A DNA stretch of 64,000 nucleotides from Sipunculus nudus (taxonomy: Eukaryota > Annelida > Sipuncula > Golfingiida > Sipunculidae), in contig CM049314.1 of the NCBI GenBank assembly GCA_026874595.1, forward strand, positions 29,341,729 through 29,405,728, written 5' to 3'. The stretch's first letter is position 1, and every line of letters starts with the position of its first letter. Positions 36,194 through 46,770 of the stretch are shown one piece after another. Below the pieces are notes generated by a model that was given only the letters and a program-made list of their open reading frames with translations, was not told the DNA's origin and did not search any database. The translations under genes and the position numbers were made by a program.

Positions 36194-36251
<58 letters not shown>

Positions 36252-36627
36252 CACACCACGGAAGGAATGGACTTTCCAGAACTTTTAAACGGTCAATTAA
36301 ACTGACTGAAGCTTAAACACGTATAAATATCATTTCTGAAGGACGGAAAAGCAAGGATTGATTGGGGTTTTTATTAATTTAACAGTGATGCATGTAATAA
36401 ATAAAAAAAATGTTAAGAAGTATTTGAAAGATTACACATATATCACCAAAATCTTGATAAATTATGATGTCTTATTTCCTAGGTCATGACATTAAAATAC
36501 CGTTTATCGTTGGATCTTCCCCGTACACGTCATCGCCAACTTCCGCTTCCGCCATGGCTCTGCGCATGGCCAAAGACGGCTTGGTGAAAGTGTCACTGCG
36601 CATGTCCAACACGATCATGTCAGCCAT
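29563..36627 (-). CDS. THA1: L-threonine aldolase, complete nine-exon gene
   Basis: A PLP enzyme of the beta-eliminating lyase/threonine aldolase family that splits L-threonine (usually also allo-threonine) into glycine and acetaldehyde; probably cytosolic, as no clear targeting peptide is seen. Nine exons join to 1,113 bases: 370 residues plus TAA, typical for the family. Conserved landmarks are RSDTFTKP and GDDVYGEDP at the N-terminus, FVPTGTMGN (59-67), His89 that stacks on [18 protein letters not shown] with Asp175 and Arg178, and the PLP-binding Lys206, the last codon of exon 5, followed by [21 protein letters not shown] (exon 7) also fits. All intron phases agree across the eight junctions; seven introns are GT-AG and one is GC-AG. 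The gene stands alone. Very close agreement with the family makes the call firm; the symbol follows mouse Tha1. Confidence 0.95.
30028..30149 (-). CDS. THA1: Threonine aldolase exon 8
   Basis: The acceptor is TTTGCAG and the donor CAA|GTGAGC. Codons 271-311 of the C-terminal domain, with the TNILIYSV strand. Confidence 0.88.
30489..30625 (-). CDS. THA1: Threonine aldolase exon 7
   Basis: The acceptor is TGATAG and the donor GAAG|GTCAGT (phase 1). It encodes [16 protein letters not shown] and the following helix up to QKFIE. Confidence 0.93.
30870..31330. repeat. Possible diverged member of the ~340-bp repeat family in intron 6
   Basis: Within threonine aldolase intron 6, the order of CATCCAGGGAGATCTT, a CTATGGACCAGAA-like segment, CCCCCAGAA and a long G run resembles the unit of the 42.6-45.2 kb array. 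The match is weak. The G tract is at 31210-31232, with interruptions. Confidence 0.3.
31449..31553. repeat. (TA)n microsatellite in threonine aldolase intron 6
   Basis: A run of about 25 TA units, followed by further interrupted TATAAA-like blocks. Confidence 0.95.
31861..31916 (-). CDS. THA1: Threonine aldolase exon 6
   Basis: A 56-base micro-exon between TTTCAG and ACAG|GTATGT. It encodes [18 protein letters not shown] plus two bases (phase 2), and it completes the active-site SKGLGAPVG motif. Confidence 0.92.
32465..32765. repeat. About 113-bp tandem repeat in threonine aldolase intron 5
   Basis: Three diverged units begin near 32467, 32580 and 32690. Each carries AAACGAAAATGAAATAAACG-like sequence followed by GGATTCTAAAGATAAG-like sequence. 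The last unit reaches to within a few bases of the exon 5 donor. Confidence 0.75.
32770..32907 (-). CDS. THA1: Threonine aldolase exon 5
   Basis: The acceptor is TTATCAG and the donor AAG|GTAAAG. Forty-six codons (161-206), with [10 protein letters not shown] and ending on the PLP Lys206. Confidence 0.94.
33655..33834 (-). CDS. THA1: Threonine aldolase exon 4
   Basis: The acceptor is TTCTGCAG and the donor CAG|GTAACG. Exactly 60 codons (101-160), starting VGGVHSF and including [13 protein letters not shown]. Confidence 0.94.
35518..35606 (-). CDS. THA1: Threonine aldolase exon 3
   Basis: The acceptor is TTTGACAG and the donor CAG|GTAATT (phase 0). It encodes 29 full codons with the ERGSEVLLG and [10 protein letters not shown] motifs, including His89. 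Confidence 0.93.
35743..36000. mobile_element. hAT-like MITE in threonine aldolase intron 2
   Basis: The left end reads CAGGGAGTCAATCCGTGG and the right end is the complement of CAGGGGCGGATCTAGGAG, similar to the element at 9776-9986. A run of about 14 G follows the left end at about 35761. No coding capacity. It lies 29 bases from the exon 2 donor. Confidence 0.55.
36030..36113 (-). CDS. THA1: Threonine aldolase exon 2, GC donor
   Basis: The acceptor is ATTGCAG|AG. The exon encodes codons 43-70 with FVPTGTMGN, which in the family lies at the PLP phosphate. The donor reads CAG|GCAAGT, a GC-type donor with otherwise perfect consensus. Only this boundary keeps phase 1 and the conserved ..NLIS-V-MAHC.. 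junction to exon 3. Confidence 0.92.
36199..36247. repeat. (TA)n microsatellite in threonine aldolase intron 1
   Basis: About 24 TA units. Confidence 0.95.
36501..36627 (-). CDS. THA1: Threonine aldolase exon 1
   Basis: Codons 1-42 plus one base. The ATG at 36627 gives a start [14 protein letters not shown] that fits family N-termini. The donor is G|GTATTT (phase 1). Upstream in-frame sequence lacks an ATG. Confidence 0.9.
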
Positions 36628-36746
36628 GTTGAATCTGCATTGCGAAACTTGAACATGTGAATATATCAAATCAGCCTTCTTATGTACAAGCGCTTATTTC
36701 ATGTCTAGTTAATATCTCAGTCGATGACTTAATAAAGTACTAGGGA

Positions 36747-36748
<2 letters not shown>

Positions 36749-36801
<53 letters not shown>
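36749..36801. repeat. (TA)n microsatellite just upstream of threonine aldolase
   Basis: About 26 TA units about 120 bases before the start codon, so within the presumed promoter or 5' UTR. Confidence 0.95.
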
Positions 36802-36803
<2 letters not shown>

Positions 36804-37027
36804 AATGAAATGAAAAAAAAAAACATAATACTAATCTAATATTAATGTATAACGGCTCCGAGAACAGATTAATAATATTTATCAGGTATAATTGTTCAAT
36901 TAATTGCCTCTTGGTTGCCTTGGCTGCTTGGTGATATACTACTTTCCACTCGAGAATTGTTTTTTGTTGTTTCTTTTGTTTTTATTCGGAGAATGACACG
37001 GACCGGCTCATTTTCTGCCAAGCCTTA

Positions 37028-37037
37028 GTCACGTGAC
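37028..37037. promoter_or_regulatory. GTCACGTGAC palindrome upstream of threonine aldolase
   Basis: A perfect 10-bp palindrome about 400 bases before the ATG. It matches the E-box/CLEAR type bound by bHLH-ZIP factors (USF, MITF/TFEB). It is a candidate site only; similar CGTGACACAGAG sequence recurs at 37405 and 37787, so it may be part of a repeat. Confidence 0.35.
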
Positions 37038-37369
37038 ACAGAGAACTGATCAGGTGTCAATTTTTGCTTGGGAGGTAAGAACTCTTTTAACTAAACTTCT
37101 AACATTTATCCAATTCGTTGCCTTCCGAATATCAGTAGCGTGTAAAGTGTTTCTATTCCGTTTGTAACGCTACTTGTAAATTTATATTTGTTGTACGCAT
37201 AAATATTTGTAATCATTGTAATACGTTGTATCTAAAAATGTGGTATCTATAAAGTGGGCCTATCTGTATAATGATTCATTTGTTTTCTCGTTTAACTGAT
37301 ACAAAGTAAAAGGCCTACTATTTGTGTAAATAATTAAGCAGATAATTGTATTTTACATCATATATGGGT

Positions 37370-37930
37370 TGTTTATATCATATTTATAATCACTGTTCTC
37401 AGTATCGTGACACAGAGGCCTCCCCCTGCTTGAGATAAATGTCGACATGATGATATAAACAAATCAAAAATTATTGGAAGCAAACATAGAAATTGTACGT
37501 AGCAAACACAGCCACCACTTCATACCGACAGCACAGTAACAATACCATAAATACTCTTCCCCAGAAAAGATAGTGGCGTCCCGGCACTTCACATGCAAAT
37601 AATGATAGGTCGCGCATGGCAGGCAGTAAGCAGTGGACCGCGTTTAGTGGGATTTAGGTTGGATGATTTTTTATTCGTTAAATGTTAGGAGTTAAGTAAA
37701 AAAAAAAAAGAAAAAAGAGTCCTTTCCTGCCGAGCACGATCATATTTATCATAACATCATATTTATTATTACCATTCTCAGTCTCGTGACACAGAGACCT
37801 GATGAGTTGTCAATTTGTGGTTGGCAGGAACGCCGGATTGGAGTTTTCCAGAATATATATATTGCCGAACAAAAAGGCTTTTATATATATATCACTGCCT
37901 TGTCTCTGTATTGAATGCGCTCACGCTTAA
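37370..37930. repeat. Region with short direct repeats upstream of threonine aldolase
   Basis: About 37376-37425 and 37755-37805 share ATCATATTTAT, TTCTCAGT and CGTGACACAGAG. No gene is seen. Confidence 0.45.
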
Positions 37931-37949
37931 TTTTTAATTGGGGTTAAGG

Positions 37950-39510
37950 TGCGTTTCCAAATACAGCGAGGGAGGAACGAAGAGTGGAAAACAATACGTG
38001 ACTTGGTAAAAGAATTTGTATTTACTCGAGTTAGGAATTTGCCGGGTTCCCTCATGCATGCGCGAAAATTTAAGTGCAAAGTGGATTTGAATATATTTTT
38101 TTCGATTCACTTTGGTCCCTTTTATTTTCAAGTAGACTAACGATAGGGATCCCTGCCATGGTTGTACCAGCTTTTACCTAACAGAAAAGTTTCTTTCGTT
38201 CACAGACGATCAAAGACTTAAAGAAGGGCATTCTTGAACTGCGCGTGAGAAGGGGCCGTGTAAAAATTTTGTTGGGGTACATCTATGTCTCGTGATAATG
38301 CCCGGTCACCAAAGCGTGACCAATGGTGACTGAGAGGCGTTAAAATATTTGCTTTCTTGTTGAGGACGTCACTAAGTGTCTTTTAGCTGACCGCATCCCC
38401 ATTTAACATGTAAAGGTACATACCTTGCTGCAGTTGCTGCTTTGTATGAGTAGGCCTACTTTCCACGATAAACTATAGACGTATACTTGTGTTAGACACA
38501 TTTTGTGCAACGGTATATCTCCCTTACTAAGTGCACACCTGGCGCCGTTGACCATTGATCCACTCGGTCATACTGACAGGATTGGACATACATCGATCGT
38601 CCGTAGCTATAGGGATACTTACCTATGTAAATATTTTAACCTATGGTAACACTGGAATATAAGTCTCGTCAGGACTACCTGGGCGTGCATGCACTGCGTC
38701 AACATAGACCTATTGTATTGCTTGTCCTGGGTCGACTCACGTGTAAAGTATTACACACAAAATAGGTCATATATTGTGACCTCCGTATCAAATTTGACCT
38801 ACAGTGAGCGCCCTGGCAGCCTATGTGATAAGACCCTGCTACCCCCCCCCCCCCCTCCCCCCCCCACACACACACAACACACAAGAGACATCCCTTACCT
38901 CCATCGTTCTGTAGGGTACACATATACACACAGTGTCATACACATGCGTTTTTGTATAACTCAGGAGAAAAAATTGTTTATTCCCAGTAAATTCTGATAC
39001 AGAAACATTGCCAAATGTCATTGGACTCATTTGCAACATACAAAAAAACACATATTTATCTATGCTTTAAATTGCATGACTATAATGAATTCAGGTGTGT
39101 GTAAACAGTCTGTGGCAGCAGATTAATGTTGTATAGTGGCAATTCGATAAGAAACGCCTGCAGTTTGGACAATACATTAAGCCCCTTTTTGAGGAATGTC
39201 TTAATTTTATATTAGTGTCACCCTGAGTTGAGAATCCAGTTTACAGTGATCGAACATATCCTCAGTGTTCATTACTAGTGCGCTTGTGTGTGGGTCTTTT
39301 ACTCCCTCGGGGCTGCCTTCGGATTCGTTAGATGTTAACGTGTGTATCCTCATACAGTGGATGCTGGCTGTAAAAAAGTTAGCAAGGCATAAATGTCCGA
39401 AACTTTTCTGTTATAAGTTGGTTTTCCTTAAGTGCGAAGTCCGCATGCTTAGTTCGTTTCAATGGGCACGTTTATACTATAATTTTACCATAGCCCGATC
39501 TCCGTAGTGA
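37950..39510. repeat. Dispersed or segmental repeat block, copy B
   Basis: The partner of 1010-2450 in the same orientation and order. It contains a C-rich tract with A/C dinucleotides (38839-38880) missing from copy A. Homology fades after about 39510, so the LRR-Ig flank and pseudogene that follow copy A are absent here. Confidence 0.6.
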
Positions 39511-40089
39511 TTTGTGCTTGTTAACTAACAACTTTTTCCACCAAATATTTTTTGTAAATTGTTTTACATAATTAACAAAATCTGGGTTTTATAACTGATA
39601 ATATTAATAATTTCGAAAATGATATTACCACTTGCTTCATGCGCTACAAATGTATTCACTTTAAACATTTAGAGAACACTTTGTATAATGTGATAAAAAT
39701 GACAACACAATTTTACCAAATGCCAATATGTTTGGATTCCAAAAGACTGTATAATGATGTCGAGTTAATACCATGCATATAACAAAAAAGAACGTTCATA
39801 CGACACGGCCTAAGAGGGACAATCCAATGCTTAAACCTTCAATTCACAATTAAGTTGATTGGTATGCCCAGTATGCACAGTGTGCAAAAATCGCTCCCGG
39901 TAGCCTGCGAACACGGACCAAAACTCGGACAAAACGCATGCGATTTAGTCATACAGATAAATGAAAACTGCCTAAATAATACATATACAAAACGTTTTTG
40001 TTAACTATGGATACATGCGGACTACGATCTCGAGTACGGACTATATATACTGATTCGAACTATACGCACTTATGGAAAGCCACCTGAAG

Positions 40090-40736
40090 GCTGGTGACAC
40101 ATTCCAACGTTTATCGTATCTGATCAACGCATCCGTGTTCGCATGCGCCTAAACAATATTTGACGCTATAATTTTAGTTGAACATGACATGCACATACCT
40201 ACATAACGATTAACAGCTGCGTTCAACGGATCCGCTGATCGTTGATATTGAACACGATTTTGGCGATGAACGCATCTAATTAACACACAGGGGATACTAC
40301 TTTATGTCCATGCCATGTGCGCACATAAACCTATCGAAAGACGATTCGGGGAGCTCATTGATGGAGAATTACCCCCAAGGAAGCACCCCATGTCTAAAAC
40401 ACTCGCTTGCATCTTACCGGGACACATAGAAGTGAATTCAATGCCCTTCATGCAATAAAAGTTACCTTGGAACAAAATAATTGGCAAGCACAGGCTTCGG
40501 TTGATTTATTTATTTTTTAGGGGGGAGGGAGGCAGTTAATTTTATACATTTAGATATTTTCCATTAAATGTAATTTAGGTTTATAGGCACACACCTTGAT
40601 CTGAAGAGATAAATGGAGGTACCGTTAGCTGTTTGACGCTTGTGTGTCAAGTGTCGCATAATTGCCGTCCGTGCATCACGTGTGATAAACGGGTGCGATA
40701 AACGCAATGCGATAAACGTTGGTATGTGTCACCAGC
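40090..40736. mobile_element. Short terminal-inverted-repeat element, 647 bp
   Basis: The left end GCTGGTGACACATTCCAACG continues with TTTATCG, and is inverted at the right end (CGATAAACGTTGG..ATGTGTCACCAGC), giving inverted repeats of about 27 bp. Near the right end GATAAACG recurs three times. It has no transposase frame. The superfamily is not assigned and a target duplication was not resolved. Confidence 0.75.
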
Positions 40737-41049
40737 TTAACTGCGGATATCTTATGTTTGCGTAGTTCCCATGCATGCGTACGTGGTCCGTTTGGGTCGT
40801 CCACAAAATCACTCCCGCACGCCTCTGGGAGCGAATTTTTCACATTTCGCATATCAATCACCTTGTCAGTTTAAGGGTTGTGTAGCAGACACATTGCCTA
40901 TTTTATTTGGTATTTAACACATTTCTCATATTAATTTTTCGGAAACCAAAATATATTGGTATTTGGATGAATTGTGTCGTCTTTTGTATATCATACACAA
41001 AGTATTGTGATATTGTTTCACGCTTAAATCTCATCCTTATCAGACCTGG

Positions 41050-41215
41050 GATCCATTTCAATTTCAATTCAAGAACTTTTATGAAACTTCAATTCTAATT
41101 CAATTCAATGCAATGTGCCGGAGAAAAATATCAACTCCGATTCAATTCAAATAATTTTTATTTAGTTCAAATTCAATTCACAATTCAAAAAGTTGCAGTC
41201 ATTTGAATTCAATTC
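41050..41215. repeat. Degenerate (CAATTC)n simple repeat
   Basis: Many copies of TCAATTC/ATTCAATTCAA with interruptions; a similar patch follows at 42165-42235. Confidence 0.75.
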
Positions 41216-41537
41216 ATTGGTGGGTATATAAAGTGTGTTATCACAGGTGTTCAATTACTTTTGCACAAGTACACAATTTACTGTAAGGTATTGTTCAAGT
41301 TTGGTAGAATTTTCTCCAAAACTAAAGGAAATACCATTTAATTAAATTCCATATACTAGTATTCATTTACATGACGTTTAACCATTCAATATGGGAAGGC
41401 ATATCAGAAAGACAGGTTTTACTCATTTCAAATGAGTGGCCGTTATTGCCTAGTGCAGTTAATATATATGCAAATATTCTTTTTTTTAGGAAGGTGCGGG
41501 CGATGAAAACATAAACGTTCTTATAAATATGAGGAAG

Positions 41538-41560
41538 GAGGGGGGGGGGGGGGGGGGAGT
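41538..41560. repeat. poly-G tract
   Basis: An almost pure run of about 20 G in an A/T-rich setting. Confidence 0.9.
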
Positions 41561-42164
41561 CACAGTGTATCCCCTAACAATAGGAAGGTCATTCAATGAA
41601 CAGTAGTCTATGGGGTATTGCCAGTTCTGTCGAGTGGGGTGCCCTATAGGTAATCAGAACCACTGGTCACTACATGGATAACAGCTCGTCTGAACACACC
41701 AGAACATTAGCGCATGCAGCTCCAGGGACACAAAATGCTATGACAATTGGCATATCCTAGAAAGTCACTGGATCAGAACAAGTCAGTTCAGTATTATCTG
41801 ATCGCATGCATGATTTATGGCACCTGAGGAAATTGGAAGAAATAGAAGGAAATAAATATTACTCTAACCCTTTGCCTTTTATTATTATTATTGTTAAAGC
41901 TCTATTTTTTTTCATCTATTATTATCAATGTTACTATGGAAGCATATTATTATATCGACATTGTCTCGTCGCTGGTGAGCTGAAAACAATTTAGGAACAG
42001 TGAATAAGAAGAATTTAAAGCTGATATCATAAGCTCCTTGTGTCATCCATGAAAGGCATTTGTGTTTGAATATAACCAAATACTGCATACCTAGTTTCCA
42101 AACTGACCTTGAGCAATTTCCAGTGAGCGACACCTAGCAGAATATGAGAGTTGAAACTTTTGTT

Positions 42165-42265
42165 CATCAATTCAGGTCAATTCCAATTCTATTCCAATTC
42201 ATTCCATTTTCACTTTTTTTCAGTTCAATTCCAATTGATATATATATATATATATATATATATCT
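42165..42265. repeat. (CAATTC)n patch followed by (TA)n
   Basis: TCAATTCCAATTC-like repeats and then about 13 TA units. Confidence 0.75.
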
Positions 42266-42639
42266 ACAAGCTGATAAACCCGATTCACCGGGCTTTTTAC
42301 CGGGGTTAGGGAGATATATAAACTGAAAAGTGGGATGTCAGCTAATTTTTATTCTAAAAGTTTAAAGAAAATATAGGTTTTCAGTGGGATACTGTCCAAT
42401 AAGATATGTACAAACATTTTTTTACATTTATTTTGTGGCGCTCTGCTCGTGGCATAAAAAAATCCCGTTGTATTTACCTTGAAGACCTTGTAAGTGATGA
42501 TGTTTACATTGCGAACCTGAATGAGCCGCGGGGGCATTCAGGTTCCCGATGATATTTGACTGGTTTCTATCGTGGGACGTATAAGGAACAGGTTGATGTG
42601 AAGAACACATGAAAGAATATTTAAATGTACAATGCAAGG

Positions 42640-45165
42640 AAACTGTTCCTGAAGAAAGAAACAGGAGGTACCCCCCCCCCCCGAATAATGCAAAATTTGA
42701 TAAAAAAAAAGCTCAAGTATCTGAATAACTACTGCGTTGATCACCATGATTCTTTGCATGAATATTGATCATGGGATGTTCCATCACTTCTTGCAGACTG
42801 GTGGCGCCACCTGTATTTTTCCAATTTTTACGAATTTTTTTCTGTTTTTTTTTTCAGACCTGCAATGAAACTGTCATCTGTTAACAGGGCACAAATCGTA
42901 ATCACTGGACCTGGAATCTTCAAACAACATCAAGGGAGGTCCATGAAAAATCTCCTTGAAAACCTTAAATTAGGTCTCTGTTAAAATCGTGACCGCTGTA
43001 CCTGGAATCATCTAACTTGGTATCCTGGGAGGTCCATGAAAAATCTCCTTGAATACCTGAAATTAGGTCTCTGTTACCCATATTCCTCGAGCTATGGGGC
43101 TCCGAAGTACCCCCCAGAATAATGCAAAATTTGATACAAAAGCTCAAGTATCTGAATAACTACTGCATTGATCACCATGATTCTTTGCATGAATATTGAT
43201 CATGGGATGTTCCATCACTTCTTGCAGACTGGTGGCGCCACCTGTATTTTTCCAATTTTTACGAATTTTTTTCTGTTTTTTTTTTCAGACCTGCAATGAA
43301 ACTGTCATCTGTTAACAGGGCACAAATCGTAATCACTGGACCTGGAATCTTCAAACTTAAAATCAAGGGAGGTCTATGAAAAATCTCCTTAAAAAACCTG
43401 AAATTAGGTCTCTGTTACCTATATCCTTGGAGCTATGGGGCTCCGAAGTACCCCCCCCCCCCCCGTAGAATAATGCAAAATTTGATACAAAATCTCCTGT
43501 ATCTGAATACTACTGCATTGATCACCATGATTCTTTGCATGAATATTGATCATGGGATGTTCCATCACTTCCTTCAGACTTGTGGTGCCACCTATATTTT
43601 TTCCAATTTTTACGATTTTTTTTTTCTCTTTTTTTTCAGACTTGTAATGAAACTGTCATCTGTTAACAGGGCACAAATCGTAACCACTGGACCTGGAATC
43701 TTCAAACTTAATATCCAGGGAGATCTATGAAAAATCTCCTTGAAAACCTGAAATTAGGTCTCTGTTACCTGTATCCTTTGAGCTATGGGGCTCCGAAGTA
43801 CCCCCCCCCCCCCGGAATAATGCAAAATTTGATACAAAAGCTCCTGTATCTGAATACTACTGCATTGATCACCATGATTCTTTGCATGAATATTGATCAT
43901 GGGATGTTCCATCACTTCCTACAGACTGTTGGTGCCACCTATATTTTTTCCAATTTTTACGAATTTTTTTCTCTTTTTTTTCAGACCTGCAATGAAACTG
44001 TCATCTGTTAACAGGGCACAAATCGTAACCGCTGTACCTGGAATCTTCTAACTTGGTATCCTGGGAGGTCCATAAAAAATCTCCTTGGAAACCTGGAATT
44101 AGGTCTCTGTTACCCAGATTCTTCAAGCTATGGGGCTCTGAAGTACCCCCCAGAATAATGAAAATTTGATACAAAAACTCAAATATCTGAACAACTAATG
44201 CATTGATTACCATGATTCTTTGCATGGATATTGATCATGGAGGATTTCATCGGTTTCTGCAGACTGGTGGCGCCACCTGTATTTTTTCTATATTTTACAA
44301 TTTTCTTTCTCTATTTTTGAGACCTTCAAAGGAGTTGTCATCTGTTAACAGGGCACAAATCGTAACCGCAGGAACTAGATTCTTCTAACTTGACATTAAG
44401 GGAGGTTCATGAAAAGTCTCTGTGAAAACATGAAATTAGGTCTCTGTTACCCATAACCTTCGTAGTAAGTACCCCTCAGAATAATTAAAAATTTGATACA
44501 AATTTTAACTCCAGTATCTGAATAACCAATGCATTGATCTCCATGATTCTTTGCAGGCATATTGATCATGGAGTGTTCCATCAGTTCCTGCAAACTGGTG
44601 GAGCCACCTGTATTTTTTTCAATTTTTTAGGCATTTTTTCTCTATTTATGAGACCTTCAAATGAAGTGGTCATCTGTTAACATGCCACAAATTGTAACTG
44701 CTGTACCTAGAATCTTCTTACTTGACATCCAGGGAGACTAATGACAAATCTCCTTGGAAACCTGAAATTAGGTTTCTGTTACCCATATTCTCCGAGCTAT
44801 AGGGCTCATAAATACCCCCAAGAATAATTAAAAATTTGATACAAACAAAAGCTCCAGTATCTGAATAACTAATGCCTTGATAGCCATGATTCTATGGATA
44901 TGTATTGATCATGCAGTGTTTCACCAGTTCCTGCAGACTTGTGGCACTACCTGTATTTTTTTTTCAAATTTTTACGCATTTTTTTTTTATTTATGAGACC
45001 TTCAAATGAAGTTGTCATCTGTCCAAAAGCCCACTGAAGCCCATTTCTAAGGATTTTTCACAAAATTCATGATTTGTTTGCACTCTGGCAGTCATTTTGC
45101 TCATTGTTCAACATTCCTTGAATTCAGCTGAGCGTCATGGCCCATGGGCCACTTGTTTTGGCTAC
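42640..45165. repeat. Tandem array of a ~340-bp unit, first array
   Basis: Seven units are marked by a C run before AGAATAATGCAAAATTTGATA at about 42671, 43110, 43451, 43801, 44146, 44472 and 44814. The spacing is 326-350 bases, except the first (439), where part of a unit is doubled. Each unit carries, in order, the C run, TGATCACCATGATTCTTTG, ATTGATCATG, the palindrome GGTGGCGCCACC (perfect at 42800, 43231 and 44266, diverged elsewhere), a T-rich tract, CATCTGTTAACAGGGCACAAA and AGGTCTCTGTTACCC. Units diverge toward the right end. The array closes with TCAGCTGAGCGTCATGGCCC at about 45122, which also closes the second array. Confidence 0.92.
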
Positions 45166-45540
45166 CCCCCAAATTCTTTGCCATATTTGGAAAGTCACCA
45201 TGCAACTACACTTGCATGGTCACTTTCATGACCCTTTGATGCAAGCAGATTTGAACGTAGAGTTAGAACAAAGGAAAATACGCCGCGTATGGGACAAATA
45301 TTATATGCACTTATAGATAAAATGTTGTTCCTTTGAAACAGTTTTGATTGGAATTTTTAGAATTTCAAAATTGAAAATTTTAAATTCTGTCATTTAATAG
45401 CTGTCAGAATTAACATCAATATTCTTGTAACAAATTTATCTCCAGAACAAGAGGAACAGTTGTCACAGCATAAATGAATATTTGGAATGCGTCAAAAATT
45501 GCTTATTGTCAAAATAATTTTAACTTATTTATAATCGGCA

Positions 45541-45557
45541 TCCCCCCCCCCCCCCCC
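45541..45557. repeat. poly-C tract
   Basis: About 16 C. Confidence 0.9.
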
Positions 45558-45808
45558 GGGGATACGCCCCTCTCTAAGGGCCCTCTATCAAGGAGTCTAC
45601 TTCAAGAATTCGGGGTGGAGACAAAATGGTGGGGGAGAAGGGGTACCGATACTACCGATGTCTCCCCCTTTTAGTGTGGACATCTTTCATAACTTAGTAT
45701 GACATTTCTTTATTCAGCGCATGCAATCGAGATAAAACCTTCAATAAATATGATCTTCTGAATAAAAATTTACTCAAAATACATGGGCCGCTAATAGTAA
45801 CATATTTA

Positions 45809-46146
45809 GGCCAAAATAAAAAAAAAGGGTATGGTTCTCAGGCACTTTTTTTCAGAAATCAATGCGGGCGGGCGCTTTTTTTATTTTAAATTTTTTGGTA
45901 TGTTTCGATAAAAATGTCAAATGATAGGGAAAAGCATGAAAATAACAGTTGTATTTTGCTAAATAAGTAAAAGCACTACAAACCAAAGGAAATTGTATGG
46001 TTTTATCTTCTTGAAAGAAATATCGGAGGGGCAGCAGCTCAAAATTGGAAAGTTTTTATTGAAAATCAAAATAAAAATTTTTTATGCGGGGGTTTAAAAT
46101 TGATGCGGGCGGTGCCTCAGAACCATACCTTTAATTTTTTTTGGCC
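45809..46146. mobile_element. Harbinger-like MITE, 338 bp
   Basis: The terminal inverted repeats, about 34 bp, begin GGCCAAAAT and include GGTATGGTTCTCAGGCA; the right end shows TGCCTCAGAACCATACC..TTGGCC. The flanks carry a TTA target duplication (45806-45808 and 46147-46149), which is the hallmark of PIF/Harbinger insertions. No transposase. A related copy lies at 61397-61985. Confidence 0.75.
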
Positions 46147-46329
46147 TTATATCTAAAACTAAAAGTATAGGCCTAGGCCTTTATATAAAGCCTATACATG
46201 TCTCGCGCATCCCTAGCATTTATTATTAGGACTATGTCCAGCTTAATTAAAATAGGTCTCCGTCATTAAAAAAAATTCTAATCTATAAATAAATCGGAAA
46301 CCAACATTTTACAGTACAGGCTATCTGAA

Positions 46330-46513
46330 TGGTCGACACGGAAAACCACGCAAAGTTAGTTTCGGGGAAAGTTGGGTTGACAGGCTTGGAAATTCCCCAG
46401 ATCACGTGACCTGCTCAGAGTCCAGGCCCAGTGACATCAGTGTCTGCCTGAGGCGGGCATGCATGCAGTTGTCTCGGCACCGCTTGGCCTTTTTATGTGA
46501 ATTTAAACCTCTG
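46330..46513 (+). other. Possible promoter and first exon
   Basis: This island is more G+C-rich than its surroundings. It has ATCACGTGAC at 46401-46410 and ends in a strong donor, CTG|GTAAGTG, after 46513. No protein is recognised, so it would be a 5' noncoding exon of a + strand gene, perhaps the one beginning at 59797. This is weak evidence. Confidence 0.2.
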
Positions 46514-46599
46514 GTAAGTGATTATTTAGCTTTTACAAAGACTTTTGTAGAACTATTAGTGCAAGTGGCTTCAATTGAAAGGCCTATAGGCCTATACAA

Positions 46600-46770
46600 G
46601 GGGGGGGGGGGGGACTCGGTGTGGGATGCATGGTTATCATGCATAATTGGGACATTGGAACCAAAGTTGGTAATTCTAACTTTTAATATATTTTATTTCC
46701 AATATAAATATTATACTCTGAATAGCAGGAGGATGAAAACGTACATTACCCCCCCCCCCCCCCCCCCCCA
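46600..46770. repeat. poly-G and poly-C tracts
   Basis: A G run at about 46600-46613 and a C run of about 20 at 46750-46769, about 140 bases apart, could pair with each other. Confidence 0.8.

Noticed and set aside
42640-45165. CRISPR-like array
   Set aside because: The ~340-bp units are tandem and wholly similar, with no short-repeat/unique-spacer pattern, and the genome is eukaryotic.
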